Part shown: in pieces, positions 33,980 through 41,265 of the stretch
How positions within the stretch are numbered: position 1 is the first letter of the stretch
Layout of the letters: the number at the start of each line of letters is the position of its first letter
Origin: S015-6 sp964479535
GTDB taxonomy: Bacteria > Desulfobacterota > DSWW01
Reading direction: 5' to 3'
DNA: 64,000 bases
NCBI GenBank assembly: GCA_964479535.1
Contig: CAYZMM010000007.1
Location: 91,903-155,902 of the forward strand
Position numbers and translations under genes: made by a program
The notes under the pieces: generated by a model
What the model was told of the DNA's origin: nothing
Seen by the model: only the letters and a program-made list of their open reading frames with translations
The model's database searches: none

Positions 33980-34313
33980 AGACACCCGTAGAACCCAACC
34001 TTCAAGGAAGATCCTCCTCCGCCCCTTCCTCCATGACCGAAAGTCGTCGGCAGAGCTCAGCCGTTGCGGCTGGCATGTCCTGAGGAGTTTCCTCAAGGCA
34101 TATCCAGTCGATCTTCCGGCACAAGGTGCCGCGAATGCTCCTGGGCGCGGGCTTCGTTTTACGTAAATAGTTAAAGTGTCTTCGAGCAAACTTCACAAAA
34201 ACCACATCACAACTTCATGTGTCCTTGATGACCTTTGCCTGCGGGTGGAAGTAGGATTGCGGAAGAATCAGGCAGCCGCAGAAAGCGGGGATTCTGCTAA
34301 AACCGATAACATT
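33980..34313. other. Non-coding stretch before the beta-helix gene leader
   Basis: No reading frame with coding character. A loose run of TTC-rich hexamers near 34168-34215 resembles degraded 11-bp phasing but is too weak to call. Confidence 0.35.
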
Positions 34314-34425
34314 GAGACCACAAAGCCCTGAATCCGGAACCTGTACCCCCGCCCGCGGGCTGGGTTCAGAGGCTGCGGGGTGGATGAAAGGAGGTGATTC
34401 GGAGGAAGGAACGATGCGGCAAAGG
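34314..34425 (+). promoter_or_regulatory. Candidate structured 5' leader with a maximal Shine-Dalgarno sequence
   Basis: AGCC (34324) and TGAA (34329) can pair with TTCA (34365) and GGCT (34371), around a GCCCGCGGGC palindrome (34351-34360). AAAGGAGGTGAT (34387-34398) is fully complementary to the usual 3' end of 16S rRNA, yet the main gene starts 170 bp further on. A tiny frame MRQRKQ-stop begins at 34413. A leader-peptide or RNA-switch role is possible but unproven. Confidence 0.3.
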
Positions 34426-34565
34426 AAACAGTAGGAGTGGGGATGATCGGCCATCCGTATGGATCGAATCCAAGACAGAACGAAAGATGAGGGTAATCAA
34501 CCTTACCTATGGATTCAATCAACGAAGCAATGCATTCAATCAACGAAGCGATGAAGGAGAAGAAA

Positions 34566-35720
34566 ATGAAGAAGCTGCTATCCTTGGTATTCATCTGTTC
34601 TCTGTGTCTTGTTGGCGCTGGACAAACTTGGGCCCAGTGTACCGAACCCCCGCCGGCTTGCTCTGATCCGTTTGCTGATGCGAATGGTATCGTGACGCTG
34701 GCAGGTGATATCACCAGCAACAAGACGCTCGATGCGAACTGTGTATATGAAATCGATGGCCTGGTCGTTGTGACAGACGGAGCCACGCTGACCATCCCCG
34801 CCGGCACGGTGCTCTATGGCTTGCCCGGAAGCGGCTCCTCCACGAGTTACATGATCATCGACACGGCCGGGAACGATGTGGGCGGCACCTTCGCCCGAGG
34901 TGCAAAGATCGTAGCTAACGGAACGTCAAGCGCGCCCATTATCTTCACCTCACAAGCGGGCTACCAAGGCGGCGTCGAAGCCCCGGGCCAATGGGGTGGT
35001 TTGACGATCGTCGGAAACGCAGCAATGGATGGTCAGGTCGGCTGTTATGAAGTGAACGAGAATTATTGTCCGGGCACGGGCGATGCTACCGACAATTCCG
35101 GTAAACTTCAGTGGGTACAGATCAACAATTCCGGCATCACCATGGAGACGGACAAGGAGATCAACGGCCTCTCCCTGGTCGGTGTGGGAAGCGGGACCAT
35201 CATTGATAACTTAACCGTTAACCGCAGTGATGACGACTGCGTCGAACTCTGGGGCGGAACGATCGATCTGTCCAACGTCACAACCAACATCTGTACGGAT
35301 GACCAGTTTGACACGGATGACGGGTGGTCCGGAACGGTCACAAACCTGACCATCTATCAGAACGGGGGAAATGCCGCTATGGAGATGTCCGGCAACACCC
35401 CGAACCAGACCTTTGACGGCCTGACCATCACACAGGACGCCTCCGCCAAAGAAGGCGTCATCTACTTCAAGGGAAGCGACGGCGTCGGCGGCACTTTCTC
35501 GAACGTCACAGTCGTGGACAATGATTACGATGCCTCCTTCGGAATCGTCCACACCAATGCCGGTGCAGGTACTTTGGGGACAGTGACGATGAGCAATTGG
35601 AACATCTGCGGCGACAACACCGCTACGAACTTCACGGACACGGGCAGCGGCGAGGCAGCGGTCCTTGAAGGCATCTTTGACGCTTGTGGCACATGTAGCG
35701 AAACTGCCCCTTGTCCGTAA
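34566..35720 (+). CDS. Secreted right-handed beta-helix protein linked to the TonB locus
   Basis: 384 residues from ATG 34566 (AAGGAG 6 bases upstream). Signal peptide MKKLLSLVFICSLCLVGAG, cut near QTWA. The body is repetitive and beta-rich with the sequence pattern of a family often found beside TonB-dependent receptors: GATLTIPAGTVLYG, GAKIVANGTSSAPIIFTSQ, PGQWGGLTIVGNA, DNSGKLQWVQI, EINGLSLVGVGSGTIID, DDDCVELWGGTIDL. It has no catalytic signature. Cys pairs at both ends (CTEPPPAC, CGTC...CP) suggest disulfides. Expected periplasmic or surface; perhaps a ligand-capture partner of the receptor at 41266. Base composition is visibly more AT-rich than the flanks. Confidence 0.75.
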   Translation: MKKLLSLVFICSLCLVGAGQTWAQCTEPPPACSDPFADANGIVTLAGDITSNKTLDANCVYEIDGLVVVTDGATLTIPAGTVLYGLPGSGSSTSYMIIDTAGNDVGGTFARGAKIVANGTSSAPIIFTSQAGYQGGVEAPGQWGGLTIVGNAAMDGQVGCYEVNENYCPGTGDATDNSGKLQWVQINNSGITMETDKEINGLSLVGVGSGTIIDNLTVNRSDDDCVELWGGTIDLSNVTTNICTDDQFDTDDGWSGTVTNLTIYQNGGNAAMEMSGNTPNQTFDGLTITQDASAKEGVIYFKGSDGVGGTFSNVTVVDNDYDASFGIVHTNAGAGTLGTVTMSNWNICGDNTATNFTDTGSGEAAVLEGIFDACGTCSETAPCP

Positions 35721-35740
35721 TCCGCCTTTACAACGACGGT

Positions 35741-35784
35741 GATCATCAGTTGCCGGCCTGCACATCGGCCGACAACTGATGATC
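35741..35784 (+). repeat. Stem-loop 1 of a duplicated hairpin element
   Basis: GATCATCAGTTGCCGGCC (35741-35758) pairs with 35767-35784 with one mismatch and an 8-base loop, followed by CCTCTTCAC. It sits just after the beta-helix gene and may slow or end transcription. A sibling lies at 36087-36121. Confidence 0.6.
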
Positions 35785-35928
35785 CCTCTTCACCTTTTCT
35801 CCATGATGCCCTTTCGCACGAACGGTATCTCGAACCAACCCTGCTGAACCTGTGAGCCGTGTATTCTGCTGCCCTCGAACCCTCCGTAGTGTGAGACGAT
35901 CGGCCCTACATATTTGGGAAATGAGTTT

Positions 35929-35945
35929 TTAACGGACCCTTAACA
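35929..35945 (+). promoter_or_regulatory. Putative PhoB box upstream of the TonB operon
   Basis: TTAACG (35929) and TTAACA (35940), 11 bp apart, with a possible -10 TAATAC at 35952-35957. It lies about 210 bp before the DUF3450 gene, the first gene of the TonB operon. Confidence 0.62.
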
Positions 35946-36086
35946 TTAAAGTAATACCGCCTTAACCATGGATTCCTATCATGCACTGCTGTGAACTACA
36001 AGCAAGGATTCCTGCGGTTTAACCAATGGAATCGGTTCTGGAACGACAGTGCCCGCCTGACCGGGCACGGAGATTCAGAGACGGTC

Positions 36087-36121
36087 ATCCATTGCCGGCC
36101 ACGCATCAGCCGGCAATGGAT
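36087..36121 (+). repeat. Stem-loop 2 of a duplicated hairpin element, in the TonB operon leader
   Basis: ATCCATTGCCGGC (36087-36099) pairs perfectly with 36109-36121, followed by CATCCCTCTTCAC. It resembles the hairpin at 35741 with compensatory changes in the stem. It lies between the PhoB-like box and the DUF3450 start. Confidence 0.6.
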
Positions 36122-36156
36122 CATCCCTCTTCACAAAAGACAAAGAGGTGCGGGTT

Positions 36157-36936
36157 TTGAAAAAGAGCACACGAACTTCACTCTCTATCGCATTTTCCAT
36201 AATGCTTTTTTCTCCATCCTTTCTGCACGCAGAAAACGAGAAGAACGAGAAGATGGTTGAATCCATCATGAAACTCAGAGCCGACGTTGAGACGCTCTAC
36301 ACAAAAATAGACGAGAACAAAGACAAGTACAAGACGCAGATGCAGTCGCTCGCCATGCAGATTGCAGACAGCGAAGCACAGATCAACAGAATAGACACCT
36401 CCATCAAACTGACAGATGTTGAACTGCAAAAGACCCAGCAGGAAATCGCGGATAAGTCGAGCGCAAGCGTTGAATTGAGACCTCTTCTGGAATCCGCTTT
36501 CACCATGCATGAAACCAGCATCAGGGAGGGACTCCCCTTTATGGTCCAAGACCGGTTGGCAGCTCTCGAGAAGATAAAAAAAGACCTTGCAGAGAACCTC
36601 ATAACAGAAGAGAGGGCGCTGGCACTGCTATGGGCAAGCTATGACGACAACATCAGGCTGACGAGTGAGATCGGCCTGTTCATGCAAAAGGTGACGATCG
36701 AGGGCCGGGACGTACTGGCCCATGTGGCCAAAATAGGCACTGTCATGCTCTTCTTCCAGACCCTGGACAACAGGGTCGGCTATGTAACAAAGGACCGTGA
36801 CCGCTACACGTACGAAACCGTCCAAGACCCGGACCGGAAAAAATCCATTCTCGTGTTGTTTGATGCTTTGAGAAAGCAAATACGAACCGGGTATTTCTCG
36901 ATCCCGAATGCGCTTCTCGTTACAGGAGGCGGCTGA
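36157..36936 (+). CDS. DUF3450 periplasmic coiled-coil protein of a TonB2-type system
   Basis: 259 residues from TTG 36157, chosen because AGAGGTG lies 6 bases upstream and the product then starts MKKSTRTSLSIAF; GTG 36148 is an alternative. Signal peptide ends near FLHA. Residues about 30-110 form a coiled coil (MKLRADVETLYTKIDENKDKYKTQMQSLAMQ), the rest a DUF3450 domain (ESAFTMHETSIREGLPFMVQDR...). In the Vibrio TonB2 locus a protein of this family precedes TtpC. Its 3' end overlaps the next ATG by one base. Confidence 0.85.
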   Translation: MKKSTRTSLSIAFSIMLFSPSFLHAENEKNEKMVESIMKLRADVETLYTKIDENKDKYKTQMQSLAMQIADSEAQINRIDTSIKLTDVELQKTQQEIADKSSASVELRPLLESAFTMHETSIREGLPFMVQDRLAALEKIKKDLAENLITEERALALLWASYDDNIRLTSEIGLFMQKVTIEGRDVLAHVAKIGTVMLFFQTLDNRVGYVTKDRDRYTYETVQDPDRKKSILVLFDALRKQIRTGYFSIPNALLVTGGG

Positions 36937-38264
36937 TGAGAAGGCTTAGCATTTTGCTCGTTTCCTTCACGCTCTTTTTCGGAACGCGTTCCGCGGCCGC
37001 CGATGCGCTCTCTGATGCGTACATGAGGGAATATACCTTCCTCAAAGCGCAGAAGGAGGAACTCGCCAGCAGACTGAAGGAAGAGCATCTGCAACAAAAC
37101 CAGGAAATAACACGTGCCAGGAACAAAGTCCGCAGCCTTCAAGACAAACATGTGGCCTTGTCAAAGGAACTGAAGAGAAAAGAGACACGCCTGGAAAAGG
37201 CCCAAGAAGAGCTGCAGGACGAAACAAGCAACAAAGACATTATCGAGAGCCTTATCATCCAGGCGAAGATGAGCCTTGAGAAGTATGGCGTTGTTCTTGA
37301 CGAAACGGCGGCGTCTCCGGTCGACACCATGGCCAAAGCCTTCAGCAGCGCTCGATATCTCTACAGCACACTGTCGTCCATCCGGACGGAAGAGGGTCGA
37401 TTTTACCTTCCGGATGGGACCACGGCAGAAGGTGAGATCGTTTACGTAGGGAATGTTGCGGCTTACGGGATATCCGCCAAAGCGAACGGCGCTCTGGCAC
37501 CGGCCGGAAACGGGGAATTCAAAATCTGGAACCAGCCGGGCAGTGCGGATGACGCCCGCGCGCTGTACAGCAACCGGTCGCCTGAGACACTGGATATCTT
37601 CGTATATGAAAACCTGGAAAAAGGCGTTGAGTACCAGAAGCAAAAGACGTACCGAGACGTCCTTCGAGACGGCGGCGTTATCGGCTACGTCATCGTGGGA
37701 CTCGGTGCCTTCGGCCTGCTGCTGCTCCTGCTCAGAGTGCTCTTCCTCTTGCGCGCGGGAAGGCGTGAAAAGGAGATTACCCGGGTTGTTTACAGGAAAA
37801 TCGAAGGCGGCAAGGTGGATGAAGCTTATAACACCATCAAGAAGTTCCGGGGCTCGACCGCACGGGTCATCAGGGCCACCCTCAGAAACATAACAAGCGA
37901 CCGGGAACATATTGAAGATATCATTACGGAAAGCATCCTCAACGAGAACCGAGCACTCGACCGTTTCGGCAGTTTCATCCTCGTCATAGCCGCGGTTTCA
38001 CCGCTTCTTGGCCTGCTCGGGACGGTGACCGGCATGATCCACACCTTTGATATCATCACCGTGTACGGCACCGGGGACCCCAAGCTCTTGAGCGGCGGCA
38101 TCTCGGAGGCCCTTGTGACGACCATGCTGGGACTCAGTGTCGCCATCCCGCTCATACTTCTTGGAAACCTTTCCAACGGCTGGGCGGAAAGCATCAAGGA
38201 TTCGATGGAGCAAAGCGCCCTTCATGTAGTGAACCTGTTCGAAAAATCCGCTGCGGCAAGATGA
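36936..38264 (+). CDS. TtpC-like MotA/TolQ/ExbB-family protein
   Basis: 442 residues; AGGAGG 6 bases before ATG 36936. Signal peptide (LSILLVSFTLFFGTRSAAA), long periplasmic coiled coil (about 30-100), a soluble domain, then a membrane helix near 250 (VIGYVIVGLGAFGLLLLLLRVLFLL) and a C-terminal TolQ/ExbB core (FGSFILVIAAVSPLLGLLGTVTGMIHTFDIITVYGTGDPKLLSGGISEALVTTMLGLSVAIPLILLGN). This is the architecture of TtpC, the extra component needed by TonB2 systems in Vibrio. It overlaps exbB by 4 bp. Confidence 0.88.
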   Translation: MRRLSILLVSFTLFFGTRSAAADALSDAYMREYTFLKAQKEELASRLKEEHLQQNQEITRARNKVRSLQDKHVALSKELKRKETRLEKAQEELQDETSNKDIIESLIIQAKMSLEKYGVVLDETAASPVDTMAKAFSSARYLYSTLSSIRTEEGRFYLPDGTTAEGEIVYVGNVAAYGISAKANGALAPAGNGEFKIWNQPGSADDARALYSNRSPETLDIFVYENLEKGVEYQKQKTYRDVLRDGGVIGYVIVGLGAFGLLLLLLRVLFLLRAGRREKEITRVVYRKIEGGKVDEAYNTIKKFRGSTARVIRATLRNITSDREHIEDIITESILNENRALDRFGSFILVIAAVSPLLGLLGTVTGMIHTFDIITVYGTGDPKLLSGGISEALVTTMLGLSVAIPLILLGNLSNGWAESIKDSMEQSALHVVNLFEKSAAAR

Positions 38265-38887
38265 TGGACATCCTCACACGACATCTGGAACAGTTTGCCA
38301 CCCTGATGAACACCGGTGGCGCGGCCATGTGGATTCTGTTCTTTTTGAACCTGCTGCTCTGGTACAGCCTGGGTCACCGACACTTCACCCTCCGGCGAAA
38401 GAGCGTGCACAACGTCCGCCGCCTGGTCACCAAACACATGCGTGAAGGAGACAGGAAGAAACGCAGAGGCATCTTGGATCACGCGATCGTGGACGCTCTC
38501 AAGGCCGCCTCCGAAGCCAGAGCCTTCCGCAAGAAACCGAGAAAACATGTTTACGATGCCTTGTGGCCGTACCGGCGCAGAATAAAGGAATACTCCGTCG
38601 TGGTTAAAACCGTTGTCATGATGGCACCGCTCATAGGCCTCCTCGGAACGGTCATCGGGATGATCGAAACGTTTGACGCACTTCAGTCGAGTGCAATGTT
38701 CTCACAGGGAGACAGCATCTCGGGCGGTATTTCAAAGGCATTGTTTACCACAGAGCTGGGCCTCGTCGTAGCCGTCCCCGGGCTCATCATCGGAAGGACG
38801 CTGGATAGAAGAGAGCGCAGGTTTGCCACGGAGTTCGAGCAGCTTACCAACATTCTTTGCGCAGAGGGATCGACAGATGCGGCTTAG
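38261..38887 (+). CDS. exbB: ExbB proton-channel subunit of the TonB2-type system
   Basis: 208 residues. Helix 1 near 15-35 (AAMWILFFLNLLLWYSLG), then a cytoplasmic loop rich in Lys/Arg. The signature follows (VVMMAPLIGLLGTVIGMIETFDALQ...ISGGISKALFTTELGLVVAVPGLIIGRTLDRR). With ExbD it harvests the proton gradient in the inner membrane. Gene overlaps on both sides (4 bp with ttpC, 11 bp with exbD) show a tight operon. Confidence 0.9.
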   Translation: MMDILTRHLEQFATLMNTGGAAMWILFFLNLLLWYSLGHRHFTLRRKSVHNVRRLVTKHMREGDRKKRRGILDHAIVDALKAASEARAFRKKPRKHVYDALWPYRRRIKEYSVVVKTVVMMAPLIGLLGTVIGMIETFDALQSSAMFSQGDSISGGISKALFTTELGLVVAVPGLIIGRTLDRRERRFATEFEQLTNILCAEGSTDAA

Positions 38888-39281
38888 AAGAAAAGAGCAG
38901 ACGGTGAACAATATCGATGTCTCCCCTCTGATTGATATGGTTTTCATCCTTCTGATCTTTTTCATGGTCACAACGACCTTCGTCAAGGACATGAAACTCG
39001 ACCTGGAACGGCCCACTGCGGCATCGGCGACCCTTCTGGATGAAAAGGTGATCCGGGTGTACATCGACGACAACCGTGAGGTCTTTATCGACAACCAGCC
39101 GATAAAGATCTGGGCCATTCAGAGTAAACTGAGGGATTTGCTCAGAAGTTCAACGAGCAAGGCCGTCCTGGTCGTTTCAGACACGAGCATACCGGTTGAA
39201 TCGCTCATCGATGTGGTCGATGAGTGCAAAATGAGCGGCGCCAGGGATGTCGCCGTGTCTACCACAAAGGAATTGGGGTGA
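38877..39281 (+). CDS. exbD: ExbD subunit of the TonB2-type system
   Basis: 134 residues from ATG 38877, inside the end of exbB. The short cytoplasmic start MRLRRKEQTVNNIDVSPLIDMVFILLIFFMVTTTF contains the single helix with the conserved membrane Asp (in PLIDMVF) that carries protons. The periplasmic domain ends DVAVSTTKE. The helix and Asp are intact. Confidence 0.9.
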   Translation: MRLRRKEQTVNNIDVSPLIDMVFILLIFFMVTTTFVKDMKLDLERPTAASATLLDEKVIRVYIDDNREVFIDNQPIKIWAIQSKLRDLLRSSTSKAVLVVSDTSIPVESLIDVVDECKMSGARDVAVSTTKELG

Positions 39282-39285
39282 GCTC

Positions 39286-39909
39286 ATGCGAAGGAATATT
39301 CTCGGTGCCCTGGTATCCATGTTGTTGGGCGGTTTGTTGATGGTTCAAGTTGTCGTCATGCTCAACAAGGCTGTGGATCCAAAAGAAGAGGTCGTCAAAA
39401 AGCAGACACGCATTGTCAAGATGAAAAAGACCAAGAAGCAGGTGGTCAAAAAAGAAAATCCCAAGCCAAGGCCGAAACGCACGGCCGAAGCCTCACCCAA
39501 GGTTCGGCCCCCCGTCTTGAGCGCGGCTTTCGGCGGATTGGCCATGAATATTCCCGAATTCGCGGTGGCGGGTATTGAGGGGGACCCCAGAGAGCTGCTT
39601 GACGACGTCGCAGAGGACGTCATCATGACCGAGGAGACCGCCGACAGCAAACCGACGGCGACGTACAGAGCGCCCATCCAGTACCCTGAAGTCGCTTACG
39701 AAAACGGCATCGAAGGGTATGTCGTGATGCATCTTCTGATCGGAAAAGACGGCAGTATCCAGCTGGCCAGGGTGCTCGAATCAGAGCCGGAAGGCGTGTT
39801 CGAGGATAGCGTGTTAGGCTATATCCAGGATTGGAGATTTGCCCCTGCCAAATACAAGGGTGAGTCCGTGGCTGTCTGGGTAAAGCAGAAGGTTCGTTTC
39901 AATCTTTGA
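39286..39909 (+). CDS. tonB: TonB energy-transducing protein (TonB2 type)
   Basis: 207 residues from ATG 39286, 4 bp after exbD. N-terminal membrane anchor (about 5-25), Lys/Pro-rich periplasmic spacer (KKTKKQVVKKENPKPRPK), and the C-terminal TonB fold with YPEVAYENGIEGYVVMHLLIGKDG and YIQDWRFAPAKYKGESVAVWVKQKVRF. It is short like Vibrio TonB2. It energises the receptor at 41266. Confidence 0.9.
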   Translation: MRRNILGALVSMLLGGLLMVQVVVMLNKAVDPKEEVVKKQTRIVKMKKTKKQVVKKENPKPRPKRTAEASPKVRPPVLSAAFGGLAMNIPEFAVAGIEGDPRELLDDVAEDVIMTEETADSKPTATYRAPIQYPEVAYENGIEGYVVMHLLIGKDGSIQLARVLESEPEGVFEDSVLGYIQDWRFAPAKYKGESVAVWVKQKVRFNL

Positions 39910-39993
39910 TTCCCGCCTTTTTGTATCAGCTGCCGCATGTCGTAATCCGCTGTACAGTTTTCCACTGTTCGCTGCGGAAGCCGAAGGATGCCT

Positions 39994-41265
39994 ATGAACA
40001 AATTCATAACCGTGATGCTCTTCCTCGTTTCATTCCCATCCCCTGTGCTTGCCCAGGATCCCGCACAAACCGCCGAAGTCGATCGTCTGGCTCTGGCGAC
40101 CCTCATGATCCACGACGGACGGTATGACAAGGCGGAGGAGGAGCTTTCTCAGGTAGACAAATCAAGCAGAACATTCGATGCCGCCAGGTATTACACGATT
40201 CGGGGTGTGCTCGATTCCAAAACCGATCGCTATGAAAGTGCAATCGCCAACTATACAAAGGCACTCAGCGCGACCAAATGCAAAACGTTTCATCGACCGG
40301 AGGTCGACAAAGGGAAGAAACACCTCTTTTCGGTGGGCGCAAGCCGCAGCCCAGAAGAACCTGAACCCAGTTTCGACCCGGAAAAGGAAAGACAAGAAAA
40401 GCTTGAACAACTCCATGGTTACCTGGCAAAGGCATATTACGAAACAGGAGATTACACCAACACAGTCAAGCATCTTGATCTGGCCGGCGACAGAGGAAGG
40501 GAGCACGCGGGCCTTTTTGCACTGCGGGCCGAGTGTTATTGGAAGACGGCGAACCCTGATGAAGCCATACATGCGCTGAACACGGGGCTCGAGCTTTTCC
40601 CGAATGATGCACTGCTTCTCAAGCAGAAATATCACTATTTTGCAGAGATGGGGCTTTACCAGGCTGCCATAGAGCATGCCAACCGATACATGGCCGTCAG
40701 CAACGCTGATGCCAATGAGTATATCATACTGGCACAACTGCTCTTTGAGGCGGGTCAGCTGTATGAGGCAACGCACATCCTTGAAACGGCCAAGGGCAAG
40801 TTCCCGGAAAACCCGGAAGTGGATGTGGCTCTCGCTCACGTTTACATGAAGCGGGAAATGAATTTCGCAGCGGCCTATCTCCTCAAGGAAGGCGCCTACA
40901 AGGATAAGAAGTACCTGAAAGACGCGGTGGAAATGCACAGGCGGATCAAGGACTATTCGCATGCCATCTTCTTGACGACTCAAATGACCGACACGGTGGA
41001 GAAGCTGAAACAGAAAGTAGCCATCTACCTGGACAGGGGCGAGTTTGAAAAAGTTATCGGCCTCAAAGACGACCTTCGAAGGTACAACATCCTTGAACAC
41101 GACAACATGCGCTATGCCCTCGCCTATTCGTACTATATGGCAAAAGACTATCCGCAAGCCGAGTTTCACCTGAAAAGGATCCAGACCGCTGCACTCTTTG
41201 AGCAAGGCCTTGTGATTCTCAGGAATATTGAAAGGTGCAGAGAAGACATCACGGAGTGCTTCTAG
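39994..41265 (+). CDS. Periplasmic TPR protein of the TonB2 operon
   Basis: 423 residues from ATG 39994 (AAGG 6 bases upstream; ATG 39988 is two codons longer). Signal peptide MNKFITVMLFLVSFPSPVLA. Helical repeats of TPR type run through the protein (e.g. LHGYLAKAYYETGDYTNTVKHLDLAG, LFALRAECYWKTANPDEAIHALNTGLELFPND, EYIILAQLLFEAGQLYEATHILETAKGKFPENPEV). A TPR gene follows tonB2 in Vibrio as well. Its TAG is directly followed by the ATG of the receptor gene. Confidence 0.82.
   Translation: MNKFITVMLFLVSFPSPVLAQDPAQTAEVDRLALATLMIHDGRYDKAEEELSQVDKSSRTFDAARYYTIRGVLDSKTDRYESAIANYTKALSATKCKTFHRPEVDKGKKHLFSVGASRSPEEPEPSFDPEKERQEKLEQLHGYLAKAYYETGDYTNTVKHLDLAGDRGREHAGLFALRAECYWKTANPDEAIHALNTGLELFPNDALLLKQKYHYFAEMGLYQAAIEHANRYMAVSNADANEYIILAQLLFEAGQLYEATHILETAKGKFPENPEVDVALAHVYMKREMNFAAAYLLKEGAYKDKKYLKDAVEMHRRIKDYSHAIFLTTQMTDTVEKLKQKVAIYLDRGEFEKVIGLKDDLRRYNILEHDNMRYALAYSYYMAKDYPQAEFHLKRIQTAALFEQGLVILRNIERCREDITECF

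Noticed and set aside
34168..34215. Possible eighth phosphate box before the beta-helix gene
   Set aside because: Hexamers such as TTCGAG, TTCACA and TTCATG are loosely phased but none is TTAACA-like enough.
34314..34398. GEMM c-di-GMP riboswitch
   Set aside because: Only a CAAAGCC and a GGCTG resemble the second stem; the first stem, the conserved linker and tetraloop are not seen.
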